Shown: piece after piece, positions 1-6,079 of the stretch
Layout: the number at the start of each line of letters is the position of its first letter
Numbering within the stretch: position 1 is the first letter of the stretch
Origin: Actinomycetota bacterium
GTDB taxonomy: Bacteria; Actinomycetota; Acidimicrobiia; Spongiisociales; UBA11373
Length of the DNA stretch: 7,193 bases
Assembly (NCBI GenBank): GCA_003486285.1
Contig: DNGH01000081.1
Coordinates: 1-7,193 of the forward strand
Direction: 5' to 3'
The notes under the pieces: generated by a model
Databases searched by the model: none
What the model was told of the DNA's origin: nothing
What the model saw: only the letters and a program-made list of their open reading frames with translations
Program-made: the position numbers and the translations under genes

Positions 1-737
1 ACGGCGCCAACCTCAACGCGATTCTCGGAGTGGTCCGCCCGGGCGACATGGGCTTCGACATCGTCCATTCCAATCTCCACAAGACCTTTGCCACCCCGCA
101 CGGCGGGGGTGGGCCCGGCGCCGGGCCGGTGGCGGTGGTGGAGCGACTGGCGCAGTACCTCCCGGGTCCGGTGCCGCGGCGCACCCCGGACGGGCCGCGC
201 TGGGTGATGCCGGAGCACTCGATCGGCCGGGTCCACGGGCGCCACGGCAATTTCCTGGTGGTGCTGCGAGCGCTCACCTACATGCTCGCCCTCGGCGGGC
301 CTGGCCTGCGGGCAGTCGCCGAGCGCTCCGTGCTCAATGCGCGCTACCTGGCCTCGCTGCTCTCGGATGCGTACACCTTCCCTTACGACGCCCCGTGCAT
401 GCACGAGTTCGTCGCCTCGGCCTCCGAGGTGAAGCGGACGACCGGGGTGCGCGCCATGGACATCGCCAAGGCTCTCCTCGACGAGGGCATCCACGCCCCC
501 ACGGTGTACTTCCCCCTGATCGTCGAAGAGGCGCTGATGGTCGAACCCACCGAGACCGAGTCCCGCGAAACGGTCGAAGCCATCGCCGACGCGTTCAACG
601 CCATCGCGGCGCGCGCCGCCACCGATGCCGCCTTCGTGCAACATGCGCCACATCGCACTCCGGTCTCCCGACCCGATGATGCGCTGGCGGCGCGCAAGCC
701 AGTGCTGACCTGGGACGACATGGAGCCCAATTCGTGA
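1..737 (+). CDS. gcvPB: Glycine dehydrogenase (decarboxylating) subunit 2, C-terminal part (5' end outside window)
   Basis: This is the C-terminal half of the PLP-dependent P-protein of the glycine cleavage system. It decarboxylates glycine and passes the aminomethyl group to the lipoyl H-protein in the cytoplasm. The reading frame is open from base 3 and 244 residues are visible, where complete GcvPB subunits have about 480-500. The fragment opens with GANLNAILGVVRPGDMG, followed by the PLP-lysine motif NLHKTF (Lys codon 81-83) and the glycine-rich TPHGGGGPGAGPV. The C-terminal family signature APHRTPVSRPDDALAARKP is also present. The motif layout matches the split GcvPA/GcvPB type; the fused GcvP form would look similar here and cannot be excluded, because the upstream part is missing. 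The gene ends in TGA at 735-737, and the next gene starts inside that stop, so the two are probably co-transcribed. ATG or GTG codons inside the fragment (for example at 30) are internal, not starts. Confidence 0.95.
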   Translation, partial: GANLNAILGVVRPGDMGFDIVHSNLHKTFATPHGGGGPGAGPVAVVERLAQYLPGPVPRRTPDGPRWVMPEHSIGRVHGRHGNFLVVLRALTYMLALGGPGLRAVAERSVLNARYLASLLSDAYTFPYDAPCMHEFVASASEVKRTTGVRAMDIAKALLDEGIHAPTVYFPLIVEEALMVEPTETESRETVEAIADAFNAIAARAATDAAFVQHAPHRTPVSRPDDALAARKPVLTWDDMEPNS

Positions 738-1540
738 AGCCCGGGGAGCGCCTGGCGCTCGACGGCACCAAGATCGCGCATCGCTCCTGGGAACCGGCCG
801 CGTCGCCACGGGCCGTGGTGGTGATCGTCCACGGGCTGGCCGAGCATGGCGGCCGGTACCGCCACGTGGCGGAGATGCTGGCCGAGCGCGGCTACGCGGT
901 GATGGTTCCCGACCTGCGGGGCTTTGGGGTGTCCGGCGGACCCCGGGGCCATCTCAGACGCTGGGAGCACTACCTCGACGATCTCGCCGTCGACATCGCA
1001 GCGGCGCGGTCGCGGGGCCTCCCGGTGGTGCTGCTGGGCCACTCGCTGGGAGGTCTGGTGGCGCTCTCGTACGCGCTCGGGCCGAGGCCGGCTCCGGACC
1101 TGCTCGTGCTCAGCGCCCCGGCGATCGATGCCGATCTGCCCCGTTCGAAGAAGCTGGCGGCGCGGGTGCTCGGGGCGATCGCGCCGCGCATCAGGATTCC
1201 CAACGGCCTCCGCGGCGACCAGCTGTCCACCGATCCGACGGTGGGGGAGCAGTACTTTGCCGATCCCCTGGTGTATACGAGCACGACGCTCGGGCTCGGC
1301 CGCCTTGCGCTCGGCGCCGGCGACACCTGCCGCCGCGAACTCGCGACCTTGAAGGTGCCGACCCTAGTGCTCCACGGCGAGCGCGACTCGATCGTCCCGC
1401 CGGCGGTTTCGGAGCCTCTGGGCAGCCTCGAGGTGGTGGAGCGCGTGGTGCTCCCCGGCTATCGCCACGAGGTCTTCAACGAGGAGGGCGGTTTGGTGGC
1501 GGTAGGCCGCGTCGCCGCCTGGATCGAGTCGCGCCTCTAG
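734..1540 (+). CDS. Alpha/beta hydrolase, monoacylglycerol lipase-like (serine aminopeptidase S33 / hydrolase_4 family)
   Basis: This 268-residue cytoplasmic alpha/beta hydrolase most resembles bacterial monoacylglycerol lipases and lysophospholipases. The oxyanion/HG region is HGLAEHGGRY (33-42), typical of the monoacylglycerol lipase group. It is followed by DLRGFGVSGGPRGH (60-73). The nucleophile elbow GHSLGG gives Ser104, the acid is Asp218 in LHGERDSIVPP, and the base is His245 in GYRHEVFNE. The triad is therefore complete and the length is normal. No signal peptide or membrane segment is visible. The GTG start overlaps the gcvPB stop as GTGA, with a modest GGAG (722-725) eight bases upstream, which suggests translational coupling. 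It converges on the adenosine deaminase gene, and both end in CTC TAG within one palindrome. The true substrate cannot be read from sequence: monoacylglycerol, lysophospholipid or another ester are all possible. No link to glycine cleavage is evident beyond the operon. Confidence 0.9.
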   Translation: MKPGERLALDGTKIAHRSWEPAASPRAVVVIVHGLAEHGGRYRHVAEMLAERGYAVMVPDLRGFGVSGGPRGHLRRWEHYLDDLAVDIAAARSRGLPVVLLGHSLGGLVALSYALGPRPAPDLLVLSAPAIDADLPRSKKLAARVLGAIAPRIRIPNGLRGDQLSTDPTVGEQYFADPLVYTSTTLGLGRLALGAGDTCRRELATLKVPTLVLHGERDSIVPPAVSEPLGSLEVVERVVLPGYRHEVFNEEGGLVAVGRVAAWIESRL

Positions 1541-1543
1541 AGG
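1534..1543. other. Palindrome carrying the overlapping stop codons of the lipase and add genes
   Basis: CCTCTAGAGG is a perfect 10-bp palindrome. On each strand it reads CTC TAG in frame, giving the last Leu and the stop of both convergent genes. The genes overlap by four bases (1537-1540), leaving no room for an intergenic terminator. Confidence 0.85.
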
Positions 1544-2574
1544 TAACCGGCGTCCACCCGCTGCGCCACCCGCGCCCGGGTGGATTCGTCGCAAAAGGCC
1601 GCCGAAACCGCATTCCGGGTCATGGCGGCAAGGTCGGCCGTCTCGATGCCGCAGTTCTCGTGAACGATCGTGAACTCCCTGACCATAGACGTGGCACTCA
1701 TCAGCCGGTTGTCGGTGCTGAGGGTCACGACGAATCCGGCACGATGCAGCAGGCCCACCGGGTGATCCGCCGCCGAGGGATACATCTTCGTATCGAGATT
1801 GGACACCGGGGCGACCTCGAGCGGAATCCGCCGACCGTGGACTTCCTCGGCCACAGGACCCATGGCGACGATCCGGCCGTCCCGCACCGTCGTGTCCTCG
1901 ATGATGCGCACCCCGTGGCCGAGACGCTCGGCGCCGCATGCGAGAGCATCGACGATGCTCTCCACTCCGGCGCCTTCCCCGGCATGAAGGGTGATGTGGA
2001 GCCCGGCCTCGCGGGCCATGTCGATCGCCCGCTGGTGCAGGCGGGCGGGGAATCCGGCCTCCGGCCCCGCCAGATCGAAGCCGACGACGCCCTGTCCCAC
2101 GAAGTCGACGGCCGCCGCGGCCACCTCCTCCGAGTCGTCGTGCTGGCGCATCGCGTCGACGACCACCCGGCTGGGCACACCCCAGCGGTCCTCGGCCTCT
2201 GCCAGGCCGCCCAGCACGGCTGCGATCGCGTCACTCCGAGTCATCTTCCCGGCGGTGTGCAGTGACGGGGCGAATCGGATCTCGACGTAGACCACCCCAG
2301 CAGCGGCCATGTCCTCGACCGCCTCGAGGGCGGCGCGGTGCATCGCCGCCGGGGTCTGCATCACGCCCAAGGTGTGCGCAAAGGCCTCGAGATACATCTC
2401 GAGCGACGTCGCCCCTGCCTGGTGGAACCACCGGCCGAGCCCGTCTGCATCGGTGGCGGGGAGTTCCCGGTAGCCCACTGCGGCTGCCAGGGCGAGAACC
2501 GTGGCGGGGCGCAGCCCGCCGTCCAGATGGTCGTGGAGGACGACCTTCGGAAGTCGACCGAAATCCCGCGTCAT
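1537..2574 (-). CDS. add: Adenosine deaminase
   Basis: This 345-residue zinc enzyme deaminates adenosine or deoxyadenosine to inosine or deoxyinosine in purine salvage. The N-terminal metal motif is LHDHLDGG (His14, His16). Further motifs are HAGEG with His197 and the catalytic Glu200, RLGHG with His220, and STDNRLMS with the metal ligand Asp288. The second acidic residue of the usual TDDP motif is Asn289 here, a form I recall from mycobacterial and other actinobacterial adenosine deaminases, so it is not a lost active site. SNLDTKMYPS (258-267) also fits the family. The ATG at 2574-2572 is chosen because it precedes the conserved RLPKVVLHDHLDGG at the usual distance and overlaps the GNAT stop as ATGA. 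The frame stays open upstream to about 3843, but that extension has no family similarity and crosses two other genes. Related deaminases (aminodeoxyfutalosine or adenine) are less likely given the overall motif set. Confidence 0.94.
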   Translation of the reverse strand: MTRDFGRLPKVVLHDHLDGGLRPATVLALAAAVGYRELPATDADGLGRWFHQAGATSLEMYLEAFAHTLGVMQTPAAMHRAALEAVEDMAAAGVVYVEIRFAPSLHTAGKMTRSDAIAAVLGGLAEAEDRWGVPSRVVVDAMRQHDDSEEVAAAAVDFVGQGVVGFDLAGPEAGFPARLHQRAIDMAREAGLHITLHAGEGAGVESIVDALACGAERLGHGVRIIEDTTVRDGRIVAMGPVAEEVHGRRIPLEVAPVSNLDTKMYPSAADHPVGLLHRAGFVVTLSTDNRLMSATSMVREFTIVHENCGIETADLAAMTRNAVSAAFCDESTRARVAQRVDAGYL

Positions 2575-3083
2575 CCGTGCCAGGGTAGTGGCCACCCGGC
2601 CTGGTCTCGGCCGGGGGCCAGCCACCATCTGCGCTCCACCACGACCTCGTCGAACTGCGAGCGCGGGATGACCTCGCCCGGGACGAACCCCAGACGCTCG
2701 AGGAAGCCCTCGGCTTGAAGGCACCCGAGCATCACGTCGGTATAGATCGCCTCCGGCAGGGATTGGTCCACGACCGCGCCCACAAGAAGCCGGCCGAGTC
2801 CTTGCCGGCGCCGCGCCGGGTCCACCGCCAGTGCCATCACCGCGACCACGGCGGGGCCCGGGACCGCATCGACGTAGCCACCGATGGCACCGCTGGTGTC
2901 TTCGGCGACGAGCATGCCGCCCCGCAGCAGGCGACGCCCCATGGTGGCTCCCGAGCATTCCGACGCGAGCAGCCGTCCCAAGGTGTCGCCGCGGAGGAGA
3001 TCGTGCCATTCCTCCCAGAGTCCAGCCGCGGCGATGCGACAGATGGCGCCAAGGTCGTCGCGCCGCACCGGACGCACCCTCAT
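2571..3083 (-). CDS. GNAT-family N-acetyltransferase
   Basis: This 170-residue protein has one GNAT acetyl-CoA-dependent acyltransferase domain, with unknown acceptor. It opens with MRVRPVRRDDLGAICRI, the usual first strand and helix of the fold. Motif A, the acetyl-CoA pyrophosphate-binding loop, is VMALAVDPARRRQGLGRLL (82-100), an intact R-x-x-G-x-G type loop. The motif B region is FLERLGFVPGEVI (127-139), with the common 'GF' signature after the helix. The C-terminus is rich in Trp and basic residues (ERRWWLAPGRD). It is the first gene of a two-gene operon: its TGA overlaps the ATG of add, so both proteins are probably made from one message. A -10-like box sits six bases before the ATG and no Shine-Dalgarno sequence is seen, which points to a leaderless mRNA. 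A link to nucleoside metabolism is only suggested by this pairing; the substrate could be a small molecule or a protein N-terminus or lysine. Confidence 0.88.
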   Translation of the reverse strand: MRVRPVRRDDLGAICRIAAAGLWEEWHDLLRGDTLGRLLASECSGATMGRRLLRGGMLVAEDTSGAIGGYVDAVPGPAVVAVMALAVDPARRRQGLGRLLVGAVVDQSLPEAIYTDVMLGCLQAEGFLERLGFVPGEVIPRSQFDEVVVERRWWLAPGRDQAGWPLPWHG

Positions 3084-3089
3084 ACCGGG

Positions 3090-3095
3090 AACCTA
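3090..3095 (-). promoter_or_regulatory. Putative -10 box of the GNAT-add operon, leaderless type
   Basis: The minus strand reads TAGGTT, matching the actinobacterial -10 pattern TANNNT, followed by exactly six bases (CCCGGT) and the ATG at 3083. Transcription starting about seven bases after the box would begin on the A of the start codon. No purine-rich ribosome-binding site precedes the ATG, and no clear -35 box was found. Confidence 0.5.
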
Positions 3096-3129
3096 CCCCC
3101 GAGCGACGGTGCCGTGAGGCCCGGCCCCG

Positions 3130-3135
3130 TAGACT
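3130..3135 (+). promoter_or_regulatory. Putative -10 box of the coiled-coil/HhH gene, leaderless type
   Basis: TAGACT matches TANNNT and lies six bases (CGGCGT) before the GTG start at 3142. This mirrors the divergent -10 box at 3090-3095. The two boxes are 34 bp apart, so the upstream polymerase-binding regions of the two promoters overlap. No clear -35 or Shine-Dalgarno sequence is visible. Confidence 0.5.
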
Positions 3136-3141
3136 CGGCGT

Positions 3142-4767
3142 GTGGATCGCGTCACCCTCGAGGCCATTGCACTGGCCGGCACTGCTGTCGGCGCCTCGAT
3201 GATCACCCTTGTCTGGCTGCGGACCCGGCGCCGGGAGACGCGGCTGCGCGCCGCTGTCGAGCACGCCGATGCCGCCGCCCACCAGGAGGCGCTTGCCGCC
3301 GCGCAGCTCCGCAAGAGTCTCGAGGAATCGGCCATCGCGGAGCACGAGGCCGCCTGGTCCGCCAGCATGCTCGCCCGGAGTGTGGCTGGCCGCGATGCCA
3401 CCCTTGCGGCTCGCGACGTGGAGTTGCATGAGGCCGCCTTGGCGTCGGCGGCCGCCGAACAGCAGCTCGACGACCTGCGCGATCGACTGCGGCGGCTCGG
3501 GGCCGAGTTGGCCGACGAGGCCAGACAACGCGATACCGATGCCACCCGGTTGGTCGAGATCGAGACCGAGCTCGTTGCCGCCGGCGGCGAGATCAACCGC
3601 CTGCGCGCCGCTCTCAGCCGGGCCGAGGCCCCTCCTCCGGCGGCTCCGGCTCAGACGGAGCGGTCCACCGAGCAGCGCCTCGCGGCCGCCCTCGCTGAGG
3701 TGGCCCGCCTCGGGGAGATCGTCCGGGTTGGCGAGACCGCGCTGGAGGCCGAGAGCCGGCGCCCCTCCGGAGGGATGCGGCCGACTCCCGACGAACGCGA
3801 TGCGGTGCTGGCCCGGCTCTCGGCCGAGACCGAGAGCGCCCACCGGGTCGCCGCCGCGGCCCGCGCCGAGATGGAGCGTCTCGGCGTCGAGTTGAGCCGG
3901 GTGCGCGCCGAGGCCGATGTCAGGGTCGCCGCGGCCCTGGCGAGCATTCAGCCGGCGCCAGCCGCTCCGCCGCCGGAACCGAATGCGCTGCTCCTGGTCC
4001 GGGAGGCCGAGATCCGGGATCTGGAGGAGCGGCTGGCCGTCTTGACCGCAGCCCGCAATGCCGAGTTGCGCCGTCTCAACGAACGCATCGCCGCCTTGGA
4101 GCGGGTCTACCTCGAGATCGAGGGACGTGATCGCCGTATCGCCGAACTGGAGCTGGAGCTCAAGGACGCCACGGAGACGCTCGAAGCGGTGCGTGCCGAA
4201 GCCGCCGACCTCGAGTCACGCCTCGCCGCGGCGGGCCATGAGATCGGCGCGGCCCGGGAGGCTGCCGAGGCCGCAGCTGAGACTCGCCAGCGCCTGACGG
4301 AGGCGCAACGCCGTCTGGAGGACCTGGAGACCGCCGTCGTCCGCTCGCGCTCGTCGTCGGGCGAGGTCGCGCAGCTCCGGACCATGCTGTCGGCCGAACG
4401 GGAACGCAACATTCGCCTGGTGCGCCGCACCGCGCTCGAGATCCGCCCCGAGTTCGGCACCGCCATCCAGGCGGCAGTACGTCCCCTCCAGGACACGATC
4501 GCCCGACTCGAGGCCGAACTTGCTGCTCGTGCGGTTCCGGCACCGCTTCCCGCCCCGGACGACGTGACCCTCATCCGGGGGATCGGTCCCAAGATCTCCG
4601 ACCTCCTCTCCCGGCACGGGATCACCTCTCTCCGCCAGATCGCGGCCTTCACCGCCGACGACATCGCTCGCATCGGGCCGCTGCTGCCGGTCTATCCGGG
4701 CCGGATCGTCGACGACCGATGGATCGATCAGGCTCGGGAGCTTCTCGGCGAAACCGGCGGCTCCTGA
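3142..4767 (+). CDS. Membrane-anchored coiled-coil protein with C-terminal helix-hairpin-helix domain, function unknown
   Basis: The 541-residue product begins with a short N-terminus and one hydrophobic segment (about 8-26, AIALAGTAVGASMITLVWL). A basic stretch, RTRRRETRLR, follows, which predicts a cytoplasmic body by the positive-inside rule. Residues about 30-460 are almost entirely Ala/Glu/Arg/Leu-rich heptad-like helix, broken by Pro-rich or Gly-rich linkers at about 163-170, 207-216 and 271-280. Residues 473-537 form a compact domain with LIRGIGPKISDLLSRHGI and a DDRWIDQA motif. This is the helix-hairpin-helix-like module found at the end of many bacterial proteins and often annotated through complex I 41-kDa subunit or L21-fusion homologues. 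No enzyme motif and no cysteine was seen in the whole protein. The GTG start follows a -10 box by six bases. A structural, DNA-binding or scaffold role is possible, but none is established. Confidence 0.85.
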   Translation: MDRVTLEAIALAGTAVGASMITLVWLRTRRRETRLRAAVEHADAAAHQEALAAAQLRKSLEESAIAEHEAAWSASMLARSVAGRDATLAARDVELHEAALASAAAEQQLDDLRDRLRRLGAELADEARQRDTDATRLVEIETELVAAGGEINRLRAALSRAEAPPPAAPAQTERSTEQRLAAALAEVARLGEIVRVGETALEAESRRPSGGMRPTPDERDAVLARLSAETESAHRVAAAARAEMERLGVELSRVRAEADVRVAAALASIQPAPAAPPPEPNALLLVREAEIRDLEERLAVLTAARNAELRRLNERIAALERVYLEIEGRDRRIAELELELKDATETLEAVRAEAADLESRLAAAGHEIGAAREAAEAAAETRQRLTEAQRRLEDLETAVVRSRSSSGEVAQLRTMLSAERERNIRLVRRTALEIRPEFGTAIQAAVRPLQDTIARLEAELAARAVPAPLPAPDDVTLIRGIGPKISDLLSRHGITSLRQIAAFTADDIARIGPLLPVYPGRIVDDRWIDQARELLGETGGS

Positions 4768-4774
4768 CCCGTGG

Positions 4775-4780
4775 CATGAT
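4775..4780 (+). promoter_or_regulatory. Possible -10 box before the YqgE/AlgH gene
   Basis: CATGAT differs from TATGAT at one base and stands exactly six bases (GCCGAT) before the GTG start at 4787, the same spacing as the two boxes in the divergent region. It lies in the 19-bp gap after the coiled-coil gene, where no Shine-Dalgarno sequence is visible. The first base is not the preferred T, so this is the weakest of the three; read-through from the upstream gene may also express yqgE. Confidence 0.3.
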
Positions 4781-4786
4781 GCCGAT

Positions 4787-5305
4787 GTGTCGCTGACCGG
4801 CTGTCTGCTCGTCGCCTCGCCCACACTCGGTGACCCCAACTTTGCCGGTGCCGTCGTCTTCCTGATCCATCACGGGGACCCCGGTGCGGTGGGCGTGATC
4901 CTGAACCGGCCGACCACCCTCGCCGTCGAGCGCCTCCCCCAGGGCTGGACCATCGAGGGTCCGGTGTTCGCCGGGGGTCCGGTAGAGCCGGAGATCGCCA
5001 TCGGGCTCGCCGATGCCGACGCCGGTCACGGCGCCTGGGATCAGGTCGGCGACAGCGTCTGGCTGGCGGATCTGGAGGCGGAGCCAGAGGCAGTGCCCCG
5101 CATCCGGGTGTTCTCGGGCTACGCCGGCTGGGGTTCCGGCCAGCTCGAGGGAGAGATCGCCCGGGGGGACTGGATCGTCGCCGAGGCGCAACTCGGCGAC
5201 GTGTTCACCGACGATCCCGGCGGCCTATGGCGAGGGGTGCTGAGCCGGCAGCCCGACCCGATTCGGCTCTTGGCGTCCTATCCGCTCGATCCGTCGCTCA
5301 ACTGA
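4787..5305 (+). CDS. YqgE/AlgH family protein (UPF0301)
   Basis: This 172-residue soluble protein belongs to the YqgE/AlgH (UPF0301, DUF179) family, whose members usually have about 180-200 residues. Visible family signatures are LTGCLLVASPTLGDPNFAG at the N-terminus (3-21), GVILNRPT (36-43), GPVFAGGPVEP (58-68), and the hallmark RVFSGYAGWGSGQLEGEI (107-124). The ending LLASYPLDPSLN (161-172) is also typical. The biochemical role is not settled. The AlgH name comes from a Pseudomonas alginate regulation locus and should not be read as a transcription factor function here. The GTG start is set by the conserved LTG motif and lies 19 bp after the coiled-coil gene, on the same strand, so the two may share transcripts. 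The TGA stop touches the stop codon of the opposing dioxygenase gene with no base between. Confidence 0.93.
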   Translation: MSLTGCLLVASPTLGDPNFAGAVVFLIHHGDPGAVGVILNRPTTLAVERLPQGWTIEGPVFAGGPVEPEIAIGLADADAGHGAWDQVGDSVWLADLEAEPEAVPRIRVFSGYAGWGSGQLEGEIARGDWIVAEAQLGDVFTDDPGGLWRGVLSRQPDPIRLLASYPLDPSLN

Positions 5306-5309
5306 TCAG
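5302..5309. other. Palindrome joining the stop codons of the YqgE/AlgH and dioxygenase genes
   Basis: CTGATCAG contains TGA (5303-5305) as the plus-strand stop, directly followed by TCA (5306-5308), the minus-strand TGA stop. The two convergent genes abut with zero spacing and there is no intergenic terminator. Confidence 0.85.
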
Positions 5310-6079
5310 CCAAAGCTGACACAGCGAGAGCTGATGGTGCCCAGTTCGAACCCGGCGAGAGGGAACGACGGCGCGTCCCCGGAGGCCGCACCCGCCGCCA
5401 CCAGCAGGGGGACGAAGTGTTCCGGCGTCGGATGACAGGTGGGTCCGAGCCGATGCTCGCGATAGCCGGCGAGGCCATCCCGGGCGTCCGCGGACAGGGC
5501 AGCGGCAACCCAGCCGTCGAACTCGGCGGCCCAGTCGGCCACCGCACCGCTCCCGGACCAATCGACCCGGCGCAGGTTGTGCACGATGTTGCCGCTTCCC
5601 AGGATGAGGACGCCTTCGTCACGCAGCGGGGCGAGGCGCGCCCCGAGTTCCAGCATCGCCGGTCCGTCGTCGGCCCAGGGGATCGAAAGCTGCACCGTGG
5701 GAAGGTCCGCGAGCGGGGCGAGATGCATGAGCGGAACCCAGGCGCCGTGGTCGAGTCCGCGCCCCTCGGCCCGTCCCACCTCCAGACCCGGAGCCAGGAG
5801 CCGCTCCACCGCCGTGGCCACTTCGGGAGCCGGGGGAGGGGCATAGCTGAGCTCGTACATCGCCTCGGGGAAGCCCCGGAAGTCGTAGATGAGGGGAGCC
5901 CCGGAGACGGAGCTGAGGGTCGGGGGAGCCGCCTCGAAGTGGGCCGACACCACCAGTACCCCCTCAGGCCGCGGCAGATCCCGACCCCAGGACTGCCAGG
6001 CCTCCGCCAACGGGCCCCCGAGGGCGTTCAACGGGTTCCCATGCCCGACGAAACCCACGGGCATCCGATCGCCGGTCAC
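5306..6079 (-). CDS. ygiD: Extradiol ring-cleavage dioxygenase, DODA/LigB type (YgiD-like)
   Basis: This 257-residue member of the LigB superfamily resembles E. coli YgiD, a zinc-containing 4,5-DOPA-type extradiol dioxygenase of about 260-270 residues. Putative metal ligands, numbered from the GTG, are His13 in GHGNP, His47 in SAHFE, His167 in GSGNIVHNLR and His221 in HPTPEHFVPL. LDHGAWVPL (109-117), with a candidate catalytic His111, is also conserved. These correspond to the four histidines described for YgiD. Known reactions of the family cleave catechol-type rings, but the substrate here is not determined. The GTG at 6079 is chosen because it overlaps the stop of the DoxX gene as GTGA; the ATG at 6064, five codons in (VTGDR|MPV), is a possible alternative. 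No strong ribosome-binding site supports either. The gene is second in an operon with the DoxX gene. Confidence 0.9.
   Translation of the reverse strand: MTGDRMPVGFVGHGNPLNALGGPLAEAWQSWGRDLPRPEGVLVVSAHFEAAPPTLSSVSGAPLIYDFRGFPEAMYELSYAPPPAPEVATAVERLLAPGLEVGRAEGRGLDHGAWVPLMHLAPLADLPTVQLSIPWADDGPAMLELGARLAPLRDEGVLILGSGNIVHNLRRVDWSGSGAVADWAAEFDGWVAAALSADARDGLAGYREHRLGPTCHPTPEHFVPLLVAAGAASGDAPSFPLAGFELGTISSRCVSFG

Noticed and set aside
2575..3843. Open extension of the add frame far upstream on the minus strand (total 768 codons), which could suggest a fusion protein
   Set aside because: The added part has no recognisable domain, is low-complexity Gly/Arg/Pro-rich, and overlaps the GNAT gene and the coiled-coil gene, both of which have clear protein features. 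Long open frames opposite GC-rich genes are common artefacts.
3093..4839. Several minus-strand open frames opposite the coiled-coil and yqgE genes
   Set aside because: They are Ser/Arg/Ala-rich mirror frames of a heptad-repeat GC-rich gene, with no motifs or start signals.
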